From positions 50,271-114,270 of the forward strand of contig JBATUR010000044.1 in the NCBI GenBank assembly GCA_049671305.1: 64,000 bases of DNA, written 5' to 3'. Shown piece after piece: positions 34,552-43,241 of the stretch (the stretch's first letter is position 1; every line of letters begins with the position of its first letter). The notes under the pieces were generated by a model. That model searched no databases. It was not told where the DNA came from and worked only from the letters and a program-made list of their open reading frames with translations. The position numbers and the translations under genes were made by a program. This stretch comes from CADCTM01 sp049671305 (GTDB lineage: Bacteria > Cyanobacteriota > Cyanobacteriia > Cyanobacteriales > Coleofasciculaceae).

Positions 34552-34879
34552 GCGAATTCGATTTCACTTAGATGAGCAAGTTAAGTCTACTGTTGCCCGT
34601 GAATTGCGTCGCCGTAGTGTAGATGTGACAACAACATTTGAAGCGGGATTAAGTACCCAGAGTGATGACGCACAGTTAGCTTTTATTCGCCAACAGCAGC
34701 GTGTTATTTTCACTCACGACGAAGACTTCTTAATTATTGCCAATCGTACCAGTGATCATCCTGGAATTGCCTATTGTAAGCAAGGAACTCGTTCAATTGG
34801 ACAAATAGTAGAAAGTCTGATTTTGATTTATGAAGTTTACACGCCAGAAGAAATGATTGGACGTGTTGAATATCTATGA
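34544..34879 (+). CDS. DUF5615 PIN-like toxin
   Basis: A 111-residue protein with a PIN-like fold: IRFHLDEQVKSTVARELRRR gives the first acidic residue, TTFEAGLSTQSDDAQLAFI the second, and VIFTHDEDFLIIA the third (D-x-D-F). This is the Mut7-C-like/DUF5615 group, taken to be RNases that are toxic without the DUF433 partner. It starts at GTG 34544 inside the antitoxin gene. Target RNA is unknown. Confidence 0.88.
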   Translation: MSKRIRFHLDEQVKSTVARELRRRSVDVTTTFEAGLSTQSDDAQLAFIRQQQRVIFTHDEDFLIIANRTSDHPGIAYCKQGTRSIGQIVESLILIYEVYTPEEMIGRVEYL

Positions 34880-35078
34880 AATAAGGCAAGATTGAGTGAT
34901 TACAACCTTACAAGATATCAAATAAGCGATCGCACATTTTCTACCTCCCACGATTGAGGCAGAAAAACCAAACACCACTAAACTAATAATTAAGGTTGCA
35001 AAAACTGTAACTACGGAACTCCTCTACCTCAAGCCTGTCATCCTAGAAAGTAATAGCACACGTAGGATGTGAGGTAAC

Positions 35079-36338
35079 ATGAACAAACAAATGCTCAGTT
35101 TGGTAGCCGCAGGAGTTGTTTGCACAGGCATATTAGGAGGGTTAATGACTCAAAAAATTAATGCCGACTCTCCAATACCTAAAAAGACTAATTTAGTCGT
35201 GCAGCAACCCAACATTCCTGTAGACTCAAAGCTTGTTGAGGCTAATACAACTTTTGGCTTTAAACTATTTCAAGAAGTTATCAAACAAGATAGCAAAAAG
35301 AATGTATTCGTCTCACCTACCAGTATAGCGATCGCACTTTCCATGACCTACAATGGTGCAAGTGGCGAAACTCAGCAGGCAATGGCAAACGCCCTACAAC
35401 TTCAAGGCATGAGCTTGCAAGATCTCAACCAAGCCAATAATACCTTAAAAACTTCCCTCGAAAACGCTGATCCGGCGGTGCAGATGTCCATTGCCAACTC
35501 ACTTTGGGCAAAGCAAGGTATCAGCTTTAAGCCAGAATTCATGCAACAAAACCAGCAGTTTTATGGCGCAAAAGTTACAGAATTAGACTTTGCTAAACCC
35601 GAATCAGCAAATATAATTAATAGTTGGGTTAAAGAAAATACCAACGGCAAAATTGAGCAAATTGTTGATCAACTCAAGCCTGATGATGTCTTATTTTTAA
35701 TTAATGCTATTTATTTTAAAGGCAACTGGACAAAACCATTTGATAAAAGCCAAACTACTGAGCGTCCCTTTACTCTCTCTAATGGTAGCCAGAAACAACA
35801 GCCAATGATGTCTCAGTCTGGCAAATATCGCTACTACGAAAATGACTCTTTTCAAGCAGTTAGTTTGCCCTACGGAAAAGGTAGAATGAGTTTGTATGTC
35901 TTTCTGCCCAATAAAACTACAAATCTTGAGACTTTCCAACAGCAACTACAAAGTGAAAATTGGCAACAATGGATGAAGCAATTTGCAATGAGACAAGGTT
36001 CCGTGCAGTTACCCCGCTTTAAGTTTGACTATGATGTTAAATTAAATAATGTTCTAAAATCTCTGGGAATGGAAACAGCATTTAGTCCTAGCGCCGACTT
36101 TTCTAACATGACTTCTGCTTCAGTTGCCATTAATGAAGTCAAACACAAAACCTTTGTAGAAATCAATGAAGAAGGCACTGAAGCAGCAGCGACAACCTCA
36201 GTAGGTATTGCTTTAACTTCGGCACAAACTCCACAAGAACCATTTAAAATGATAGTTGATCGTCCTTTCTTTTGTGCAATTCGAGATAATAAAACAGGAA
36301 CAATTTTATTTATGGGTTCAATTAAAGACCCTAAATAA
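35079..36338 (+). CDS. Exported serpin (serine protease inhibitor)
   Basis: A 419-residue serpin with an N-terminal export signal (MLSLVAAGVVCTGILGGLM). The fold is complete: NVFVSPTSIAIALSMTYNGA, IANSLWAKQGISFKPEF, FLINAIYFKGNWTKPFD, VSLPYGKGRMSLYVFLP, then NEVKHKTFVEINEEGTEAA with the hinge EEGTEAAATTSVG. The reactive loop then runs IALTSAQTPQEPFKMIVDRP, ending in FFCAIRDNKTGTILFMG. The Ala/Thr-rich hinge is that of inhibitory serpins, so it probably traps a protease. The P1 residue cannot be fixed by eye, but lies in the Ser/Ala/Gln/Thr stretch, not at an Arg. GGATGTGAGGTAAC precedes the ATG. Confidence 0.92.
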   Translation: MNKQMLSLVAAGVVCTGILGGLMTQKINADSPIPKKTNLVVQQPNIPVDSKLVEANTTFGFKLFQEVIKQDSKKNVFVSPTSIAIALSMTYNGASGETQQAMANALQLQGMSLQDLNQANNTLKTSLENADPAVQMSIANSLWAKQGISFKPEFMQQNQQFYGAKVTELDFAKPESANIINSWVKENTNGKIEQIVDQLKPDDVLFLINAIYFKGNWTKPFDKSQTTERPFTLSNGSQKQQPMMSQSGKYRYYENDSFQAVSLPYGKGRMSLYVFLPNKTTNLETFQQQLQSENWQQWMKQFAMRQGSVQLPRFKFDYDVKLNNVLKSLGMETAFSPSADFSNMTSASVAINEVKHKTFVEINEEGTEAAATTSVGIALTSAQTPQEPFKMIVDRPFFCAIRDNKTGTILFMGSIKDPK

Positions 36339-36971
36339 TTACTTTAATTGCGGTTTAACCCAGTTACGAAAATTGCGAGTACAGGTAATTTCTCCTAGAT
36401 TACGACTTTCAGTTAAAAATCTAGGAATTTCATTAACTAATATAGGTGCAAAAGTGATACTCTGATTCGCCTCTACATATTGTCCTGATTGCAGTTGGTA
36501 AATCCTTAAAACATTGCCATTGTAGCGCCAAAATTCAGGAATTCCCATAGATGCGTAAAGGATTAGCTTATCAATTTTCGACCTAGAATATTCTACCTCT
36601 AACACCAAGTCTGGAGGTGGATCAACGGCTAAATCAATGTTTTCTTTGCCTCGAACTAACGCCTCGTTTTGGATATAGTAACTGCTGTCGGGTTCGCCTC
36701 CGCGTTCCAAATCATCTCGCGTTAGAGTTAATGAACCAGTACGTTTGATTTCTAATCCTAACTCTTCACAGAGTACACCAACAAAGACTTCAATAAGTCG
36801 GTTAGAGTTTTCATGAGGCATCAATGGAGTCATAATTTCCACTATTCCCGAATCATAAGCTAATCGAGTTGATCGCTGATCACCCATTTCAGTCAGCATA
36901 GTTTTGAAGGTTTGCCAACTGATGTTTTGCAGTATTGTTCGCTGTTCAGATAAAGGTATTGTGGTTACCAT
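36339..36971 (-). CDS. Uma2 family (DUF820) endonuclease-like protein
   Basis: A 210-residue DUF820 protein. The core is seen in RLAYDSGIVEIMTPLMPHE, LEIKRTGSLTLTRDDLERGG, EPDSSYYIQNE and DLAVDPPPDLVLEVEYSR, with SRSKIDKLILYASMGIPEFWR for the Lys side. The nuclease-fold residues (Asp, Glu, Lys) are present. It is a different subgroup from the Uma2 gene at 12797 (the GGEPDSSYYIQN loop is absent there). Its stop codon touches the serpin stop codon tail to tail, without any intergenic base. Confidence 0.9.
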   Translation of the reverse strand: MVTTIPLSEQRTILQNISWQTFKTMLTEMGDQRSTRLAYDSGIVEIMTPLMPHENSNRLIEVFVGVLCEELGLEIKRTGSLTLTRDDLERGGEPDSSYYIQNEALVRGKENIDLAVDPPPDLVLEVEYSRSKIDKLILYASMGIPEFWRYNGNVLRIYQLQSGQYVEANQSITFAPILVNEIPRFLTESRNLGEITCTRNFRNWVKPQLK

Positions 36972-37015
36972 AGAACTCCATGTTGTTTTTTTAAAACCTA
37001 TTTATTGAGGAAATT

Positions 37016-37828
37016 CTAACTAGAAGTCTTACTAACAATACCCGACCATTGCACTTTTTTGAGATGCTCACGACGATAGGAAAAGAAATACTCAGGTTGT
37101 TGATAAGTACAGTAAGGAGCGATCGCAATTTGCTCAGAATCAATACCTAATTGTTCCATTTGTAACGCATTAACCCGCCGCACATCTAAGCGCACACGCC
37201 CTGGCTTGGGGTCATCAAGTATGGGAGAATTAGGTAACAGTTGCAAAGCCTCAAGAATCGCCTCAATTGTATCTTCTGAAATAATACTTGCACCAACTTC
37301 CGCTGCCACCATCTCAGATACCTGATAAACCTCACCCGCAATAGCAGGTCCCATAGCAACACGTAAATCCTGGAGGCGACTACCAGAGTCTAACAAACGT
37401 GCGATCGCCTTTGGTACAATTTTCATTGCCGTCCCGCGCCAACCCGCATGAACCGCCGCCACCTGTCCCGTCTTTTGATCTGCAATCAAAACAGGCGTAC
37501 AATCTGCACTACAAACCCACACCGCTTGCAATGGTTCTTCACTTAAAATACCATCTCCAGCAGGTCTTTCGGGTTCCTGCCCTGCTGTAGCACTCTCAAT
37601 CTCCGTAGGCGTCAGCACAATATTACCATGTACCTGGCGAAGGCGATAAACCTGAGCATCTGGGTCTAGTGCCTCCACAATGATATCTGGAGTGCGGGGC
37701 GAAAAAGCTGACGAAAAAAAGCCGTGTTTCCAGTCTTGCAAAAGGCTACAAGTTAGATAAGATAATCCCGACCAAGTATGCCAGTGCCAAGTATGGCTAA
37801 ACGTCTTATCAATAATTTTTTCAACCAC
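37016..37828 (-). CDS. pgeF: Peptidoglycan editing factor PgeF (laccase-domain, YfiH family)
   Basis: A 270-residue protein of the multi-copper polyphenol oxidase-like family. The zinc-site residues are in YRLRQVHGNIVL (His), VWVCSADCTPVLI (Cys) and VAAVHAGWRGTAMKIV (His). The end, APYCTYQQPEYFFSYRRE, is also typical. In Escherichia coli the homologue removes L-Ser wrongly placed in peptidoglycan precursors; older names call it a laccase or purine nucleoside phosphorylase. Cytoplasmic. It stands alone on the minus strand. Confidence 0.9.
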   Translation of the reverse strand: MVEKIIDKTFSHTWHWHTWSGLSYLTCSLLQDWKHGFFSSAFSPRTPDIIVEALDPDAQVYRLRQVHGNIVLTPTEIESATAGQEPERPAGDGILSEEPLQAVWVCSADCTPVLIADQKTGQVAAVHAGWRGTAMKIVPKAIARLLDSGSRLQDLRVAMGPAIAGEVYQVSEMVAAEVGASIISEDTIEAILEALQLLPNSPILDDPKPGRVRLDVRRVNALQMEQLGIDSEQIAIAPYCTYQQPEYFFSYRREHLKKVQWSGIVSKTSS

Positions 37829-38343
37829 ATTCGGTCCCTAAACTAAGTGGAGTCAAGCCGCTTTCAAACTATTAAAATTTGCTTCATCCGGCTAAATCTA
37901 TGCTAGCTTAGGCAACAAATTACTTCGGGCGCGTAGCAGTCATGACATCCTAGGCATTCGAGTGCAAGCTAACTTAAGTGTAGTCAGTAATTGTTCAATT
38001 CAAGGCTAAATCTGCAATACCTTGCCAGAAATCTTAATTCGTGCAAAGCTTTTGCCAATACCAACCGTCACCTAGAAAAAAAATTGCTACAGTCTTAGCT
38101 AAAGTTACTTAATTCTCAAGGAGGTCATACCATCATCAATCAAGAACTAGTCAGCCACAACTTCCAATCTTTAACCTTGTTAACAAAGAAACAGAGCTAA
38201 AGGAAAGTTTACCTTAAGCCAAGTACAATCAGACTGGGCAACCGTCGATCATCTTTTTGGTTAAATAGCACAAAGATTTACTACTAAATGGTACATCTTA
38301 GCCCAAAATCCCTGACAGTCCAAAAGTATTTTTTATAGAGTGA
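37829..38343. other. Long divergent intergenic region
   Basis: A 515-nt gap between pgeF and the M23 peptidase gene. I find no gene with a start and ribosome site, no strong hairpin and no repeat. AAGGAGGTCATACC near 38118 looks like a ribosome site, but the short frame behind it has no usual start codon. Confidence 0.35.
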
Positions 38344-38346
38344 GTG

Positions 38347-39873
38347 ATGAGCAGTGAGTCGGAAATGACCAAAGAAACATCTCCTAGTTCCACCCCTTCC
38401 AGCATTTTCTACCGATATCCTCGGTTGATGAAAGGACTCAGTTTAGTGAGCAGTTTTGGTGTCCTCAGTAGTGGACTTGTAGTAGCACAAACAAATTCAC
38501 CTGTAGATACAGGCATGGCGCCACCACAGCCTGCAGTCGCACCAGCACCAGAAGCCCCAGCCCCAGAAAGAGCAAGGGTTGACCCTGAGCCAGTTTTTGC
38601 GCCAGAAGCACCTGTACGCGAAAAGGCACCCGTGATTGATGATCGCGAGCCAATACGGCAGGAAATTCCTCCTGCTCCAGCCCCAGTCAGGGAACCAGAG
38701 CGGGTTGTAGAAAGAAAGCCCATACTTGCACCTCCTGACTTATCCATACCGGATGCTGCAACTGTCTCTAAGCCACCAGCAACTCAGCTCAACCCTGCCC
38801 CAGTCCAGGAAACAGCAAAAAGTCCCATACCTCCTACAAATACCTACATAGACCGTACAGATTATAGTGTTGGTGCAACTCGCAATTATCAAGCACCCGA
38901 TCGCGTATTATTAACTGAACGCTCAACTGGCTGTAGCACCATCTCTCAAAACGGTCAGCTACAAAGTGGTAACTGTGGCATCATTGCTCCTGCCGTTGCG
39001 CCAACAGCAAGTCAACCAAACCAGATTAGACCATTAGCAGTTCAACCAACTCAACAAAGAGCTAACATTCAACCAACACCAGCTCAACAAAGAGCTAGCG
39101 CCATCAAGCTTTTTGAAGACCCTCGACCGGTCAGCACCGTAGGACAACAGCAATTAGGCAAAGTGCCCAAACTGCCGATGCCACAAGTTGTACCTATACC
39201 AAATGTTGCCACCAACCAACCTGTCAATGTCGGTCCATTACGAGTTAGCCGTAGTTATTCGAGCCCGGAGACTCCCGCAAGCTATCCCGTTTATTCCCCA
39301 TCTCCCAACTATTCCACCTATTCCAGCAGCGCTTCACCACTGCCAACTAGTCTAGCTTACTACAACCTGACCAGGCGACCCTTTGGGCGTTTGAAGATGG
39401 GAAGAGCCAGCTTTATGTTTCCCCTGAGCATTCCCACGGAGATTACCTCAATCTTCGGCTGGCGTATACATCCGATTAGTGGAGATCAACGCTTCCACTC
39501 TGGTACAGATATGGGTGCACCAGAAGGCACACCCGTACTGGCAGCAGTTTCTGGTCAGGTGGTTACAGCAGACCTTTTGGGCGGCTACGGTTTAACCGTG
39601 ATTTTGCAGCATGAAAAAGGCACACAAGAAAGCCTTTATGCTCATATGTCACAAATCTTTGTTAAACCAGGCGATCAGGTGGAGCAAGGTAATGTGATTG
39701 GACGAGTTGGCAATACAGGCAATTCCACGGGTCCTCACTTGCACTTTGAGTGGCGTCATCTCACTCCACAGGGCTGGGTAGCCGTTGATGCTGGTCCTCA
39801 TTTGCAATATTCTTTGGCACAATTTACCAGGGCGTTGCAATTGGCACAGTCTGTCCCACAACGAGGACGTTAG
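38347..39873 (+). CDS. M23 family metallopeptidase with Pro-rich linker
   Basis: A 508-residue exported cell-wall peptidase. The N-terminus has an uncleaved or cleavable membrane signal (RLMKGLSLVSSFGVLSSGLV), then a long Pro/Ala/Glu-rich low-complexity region (about 50-340). The C-terminal LytM/M23 domain (about 365-500) has the zinc set His384 and Asp388 (RFHSGTDMGAPEG), YAHM (His433) and GPHLHFEW (His464, His466), so it should be active, cutting peptide crosslinks in peptidoglycan. Two adjacent 5' codons (GTG 38344, ATG 38347) can start; I use the ATG. The Pro-rich stretch probably spans the wall. Confidence 0.92.
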   Translation: MSSESEMTKETSPSSTPSSIFYRYPRLMKGLSLVSSFGVLSSGLVVAQTNSPVDTGMAPPQPAVAPAPEAPAPERARVDPEPVFAPEAPVREKAPVIDDREPIRQEIPPAPAPVREPERVVERKPILAPPDLSIPDAATVSKPPATQLNPAPVQETAKSPIPPTNTYIDRTDYSVGATRNYQAPDRVLLTERSTGCSTISQNGQLQSGNCGIIAPAVAPTASQPNQIRPLAVQPTQQRANIQPTPAQQRASAIKLFEDPRPVSTVGQQQLGKVPKLPMPQVVPIPNVATNQPVNVGPLRVSRSYSSPETPASYPVYSPSPNYSTYSSSASPLPTSLAYYNLTRRPFGRLKMGRASFMFPLSIPTEITSIFGWRIHPISGDQRFHSGTDMGAPEGTPVLAAVSGQVVTADLLGGYGLTVILQHEKGTQESLYAHMSQIFVKPGDQVEQGNVIGRVGNTGNSTGPHLHFEWRHLTPQGWVAVDAGPHLQYSLAQFTRALQLAQSVPQRGR

Positions 39874-39898
39874 GACAATTTTTTCAGCTTCAATCTTT

Positions 39899-39929
39899 AA
39901 TAGAGATGTTCCATCGGAGCGTCTCTATT
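39899..39929 (+). terminator. Strong hairpin terminator after the M23 gene
   Basis: Two 14-nt arms, AATAGAGATGTTCC and GGAGCGTCTCTATT, pair throughout (two G-T pairs) with a three-base loop, 25 nt after the stop, followed by ATTGTTTG. The arms resemble those at 31232-31266. Confidence 0.75.
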
Positions 39930-40004
39930 ATTGTTTGTAAAATGAGTCTTTTTCTGCTTAAAATAAAGCCTGAATAAACTTTAGTTAAGTCGAGATATCA
40001 ACAG

Positions 40005-40694
40005 TTACTCTGTTAAAAAATCGGCAGAAATCAGTTCTTTTTGGATAGCTAAGACAGCAGCTTGAGTGCGATCGCGTACTTCCAGCTTTTTTAAGATGGA
40101 ATGAACATGAACTCTAACAGTACCAGGAGCAATATATAGAACATCTGCAATTTCCTGATTGCTTTGTCCGACTACAATCATTGACAAGATTTCCTGTTCA
40201 CGTCTAGTAAGCGGATTTTCTGGTAATTCTTCAGCCTCTGATACGCTAGAAATAGGTTGTGCGGTGTGTATAAAAGTAGATTGAATTTCTGTAGTTGCTG
40301 CTTCGTCCCACCAAGAAGCCCCTGCTGCTACAGACTGCAGCGCCAAGATGAGAAGTTCTGCCTTAATTCCCTTGAGGCAGTAGCCTCTAACACCGATTTC
40401 AATTAACTTAGCAATTAGAGGTTTTTGGAAACGAGAAGTTAAAGCTATGATGGGCAAATCTGGGTGTTGCTGCTGAAGTTGTTCACAAGTCTCAATACCA
40501 CCAATTCCCGGCAGTCCGACATCAAGTAGCACAACATCAAGCGGGTGTTGAAGAGCCAATTCTATAGCCGTTTCACCGTCTTCAGCCTCAGCTACGATTT
40601 TTAATCCAGGTTCTTGTTGCAACCGCATAGACAAACCGAGGCGAAATAGTTCGTCATCTTCAACCAGTAAAATCCGTAGTACATTTGAGGTCAT
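40005..40694 (-). CDS. NarL/LuxR-type response regulator
   Basis: A 229-residue two-component regulator. Receiver domain about 7-122: ILLVEDDELFRLGLSMRL, phosphorylation site Asp58 in VVLLDVGLPG, then Thr and Lys positions in IIALTSRF and YCLKGIK. The LuxR-type DNA-binding domain is at about 162-222 (PLTRREQEILSMIVVGQSN, TVRVHVHSILKKLEVRDR). Start: ATG 40692-40694. A hairpin AAGCGGC-TTTCA-GCCGCTT (40708-40726) lies just upstream and may affect translation or mark an mRNA end. It follows the histidine kinase gene by 289 nt on the same strand and is its likely partner. Confidence 0.92.
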   Translation of the reverse strand: MTSNVLRILLVEDDELFRLGLSMRLQQEPGLKIVAEAEDGETAIELALQHPLDVVLLDVGLPGIGGIETCEQLQQQHPDLPIIALTSRFQKPLIAKLIEIGVRGYCLKGIKAELLILALQSVAAGASWWDEAATTEIQSTFIHTAQPISSVSEAEELPENPLTRREQEILSMIVVGQSNQEIADVLYIAPGTVRVHVHSILKKLEVRDRTQAAVLAIQKELISADFLTE

Positions 40695-40983
40695 CTTTAC
40701 ATGAGACAAGCGGCTTTCAGCCGCTTATATGAGATATAGCTACAGAGAATGTCACAGAAGAAGCCTATAACATTCATCCTCTCTAGGGATGAAGCTTGTG
40801 CAAAACCCTCAATAATTTTCTTAAACACTTCCTGGCAATTTCCTAGTTTTAAGCTTTCACTTCCCTAGAAACCATAACCGGCTGTTATAAATGCAGAAGT
40901 ATAGATTTGAGTAACTCTCAATATAAAACGCTGATGTGATGGCTGATTGTCATTTCCATGAAGCCTCTATGTTGCCTGATCAA

Positions 40984-42126
40984 TTACGATTGTAATGATA
41001 GTTTTTTAGCACCTTGATGGATAGGTAATCTGAATCCAAATACAGCACCACGTGATGAAGCTGTAGCCTCTGAGGCAGAAAAACGATTTTTGCCCCAGAT
41101 AGTACCGCCGTGGGCTTCAACGATTTGTCGAGTTAAGTATAATCCCAATCCAGACCCCACATATTGGCGATCGCTATGCCCCTGATAAAACCGCTCAAAT
41201 AAGCGAGGAATTTCATCTGCTGTTATGCCTCGTCCATTATCAATAATCTTCACCACCTGAAAGCTAGAATCAGACTCAAAGACAATTTCTACTTTGCCAC
41301 TACGGGGGCAACTATTAATGGAATTTGTCAACAAGTTGGTAAAGACTCGCAAAAGTTGTAACCCATCTCCAGTTACGCAGATGGAGTGTTCAAAGTCGAT
41401 TTTATCACTTAGACTAATATTCACCTGCCGCTTGGAAGCCAAGCCCGATACTGTAGCGATCGCTTCCTCTGCTATAGTGACTAGTTGAACAGATGCTAAC
41501 CGTAATCTCACTCCTTCTGTATCGTTGCGATAAACATCTAGCAGCGTTTCGATGAGCTTCAGTGAGTTTTGGTGACTACGAGCGATCGCTGAGAACACTT
41601 TTTGCTGTTCGGCTGTTACTGTACCATAATTTTCCTGCTGTAACGAGTTTAAGGTTTCAATCGCTCCCAAAAGCGGTGTTTTCAGGTCATGGGTTAACGT
41701 TGAGACAAAATCCTCTCGTGTACTAGCTAAGTGCTGTTGTGTCTGTAGCTGTGCTTTGTGTAATGCGATCGCTTCTTCATGATGCAAATTGCGATCACTA
41801 AGCCAACCTGTGACTACGAGTGCCAACGCCATAAGAAAACGGTTAATTACTGTTGTGGAGTTGTGCCACTCTGCATTAGGAATAAATATATTCAGAAGGG
41901 TTAAACTTGTTGCTATTACCGTGACTTGAATAGTTGCCGAGCGACTCAGACGCGAAGAAGCCAATAAAATTGGTCCTGTATATAGGAAACCCAAAGCGTA
42001 AGGCGGTGGGGTGAAAAAATCTAAGACAATAATCATGGCAAATATCCCCACAATCAGCCAGCATATATGCAACTGGGGATCAGCAAACCAACCTTTTTTC
42101 AAATTTTTTATTAATCGATGTAACAT
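40984..42126 (-). CDS. Membrane sensor histidine kinase
   Basis: A 380-residue kinase. The N-terminal 110 residues hold four to five membrane helices with short loops (ICWLIVGIFAMIIVLDFF, LGFLYTGPILLASSRL, ATIQVTVIATSLTLLNIF, NRFLMALALVVTGWLS), a MASE-like integral sensor. A linker helix leads to the H-box STLTHDLKTPLLGAIETL (His146), then N-box LLRVFTNLLTNSINSC, G1 IIDNGRGI and G2 GSGLGLYLTRQIVEAHGG. It should phosphorylate the response regulator encoded next on this strand. The signal is probably sensed in the membrane. Confidence 0.92.
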   Translation of the reverse strand: MLHRLIKNLKKGWFADPQLHICWLIVGIFAMIIVLDFFTPPPYALGFLYTGPILLASSRLSRSATIQVTVIATSLTLLNIFIPNAEWHNSTTVINRFLMALALVVTGWLSDRNLHHEEAIALHKAQLQTQQHLASTREDFVSTLTHDLKTPLLGAIETLNSLQQENYGTVTAEQQKVFSAIARSHQNSLKLIETLLDVYRNDTEGVRLRLASVQLVTIAEEAIATVSGLASKRQVNISLSDKIDFEHSICVTGDGLQLLRVFTNLLTNSINSCPRSGKVEIVFESDSSFQVVKIIDNGRGITADEIPRLFERFYQGHSDRQYVGSGLGLYLTRQIVEAHGGTIWGKNRFSASEATASSRGAVFGFRLPIHQGAKKLSLQS

Positions 42127-42490
42127 TACTAATATTATTTAAACTGATGCATACATAATACAATTAGGTTGGATTCTATCTAAAGATATAGATAGGCGTT
42201 TAGATGATAGTTATATCTTCTAATATAGAAAGCCACTAAACTTTGTCAACATCTATATATATTATTTGGTATAGGCAACATTTAAATCTTCTCTAAACTT
42301 AGTTCTATACCTTGATTATTATTATGAAAAATTGTTAAAAGGATAAAGGAATCAGTTAAAAATACTTTTTTCTCTGTTCTTGAGTAGTCAAAATGACAAA
42401 AAGCTGAATTTAATGTTTGTTAATTTAACCTACTCTGTTGTGGCTACTCAATTAAAAACACTTGTTACAAAAAATAAAAAAGAGGTATTT
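42127..42490. other. AT-rich divergent intergenic region
   Basis: A 364-nt gap between the kinase gene and a gene for an exported protein, very rich in A and T. An open frame reaches back to 42380, but its sequence before 42491 is not convincing as coding. No repeat or strong operator was seen. Confidence 0.35.
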
Positions 42491-43120
42491 ATGAATATCA
42501 AGGCAAAACTGCAAAAATCCGCTACTTTAGTCAGCACTGTTTGTGGAAGCTTACTTGTAGTTTCTTCAGTGGCATCGGCAGTACCTTCCAAGGTCAATCC
42601 TTGCCCCGGAATATATTACGAAGAACCCTACAACAGCACACGCATAGTACCTCAAGGATGTCCAGCTAATAGTGCTACACAGAGTGTTCAACCAAGTACA
42701 ATTCCTAATAGAATTACCCCAGATCAAGAAGTTTTGACTAAACCATCAACTGCCGCCCCAGTCGGTGTAATTCAACCACCTTTACCAGAAACTCGTAGTA
42801 ATGCGATCGCTAGTGTCACGCCTATGGATGGAAAAGTAAATGTGAAACTGAAAAACAATACTAACGCTTTCATCTCTTTTGAAGCACTCGGTTATACTGG
42901 ACGCCGCTTTCTATTAGCTGGAGAAGAAATTGTCCTACAAAAGCTAGCAACCCCTGTGACTATCTCGGCAGTTCGTCAAGATAAAGGACTACTAGAAGTA
43001 ACGGCAGTACCCAACTCTGAACCTGGGATGTTAGAGCTTTCGTTAAATGAATCAAAGACTTTAAGCGATAACTTGGGAGCAATAAGAATTCAACAAGATG
43101 GTCAAGTCTTTTTGAATTAA
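42491..43120 (+). CDS. Exported hypothetical protein
   Basis: A 209-residue protein, started at ATG 42491 because AGAGGTATTT precedes it and a normal Sec signal follows (MNIKAKLQKSATLVSTVCGS, LLVVSSVASA). The mature part has a Cys pair (CPGIYYEEPYNSTRIVPQGC), a Pro-rich linker, and a C-terminal beta-rich domain (VNVKLKNNTNAFISFEALGY, TISAVRQDKGLLEV, GAIRIQQDGQVFLN). I do not recognise a family. It lies 121 nt before a lipoprotein gene in the same direction; both products go to the envelope. Confidence 0.7.
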   Translation: MNIKAKLQKSATLVSTVCGSLLVVSSVASAVPSKVNPCPGIYYEEPYNSTRIVPQGCPANSATQSVQPSTIPNRITPDQEVLTKPSTAAPVGVIQPPLPETRSNAIASVTPMDGKVNVKLKNNTNAFISFEALGYTGRRFLLAGEEIVLQKLATPVTISAVRQDKGLLEVTAVPNSEPGMLELSLNESKTLSDNLGAIRIQQDGQVFLN

Positions 43121-43241
43121 TTCAGATAAATACTTAATTGCCTTGAGGTAAAAATGTAAGAAAATAATCAAAAGTTAAGTCAAATCAACTTTTAGACAAT
43201 TGCCAGTACATAAGCATTAATAAATTCAAGGAGATTTTTCA

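Noticed and set aside
38118..38200. Ribosome-site-like AAGGAGGTCAT followed by a short open frame
   Set aside because: The frame has no ATG, GTG or TTG at a usable distance and encodes nothing recognisable.
40708..40726. Hairpin AAGCGGC/GCCGCTT upstream of the response regulator, considered as a riboswitch
   Set aside because: It is a single simple stem without the conserved loops of any known riboswitch. It may only be a processing or terminator-like hairpin.
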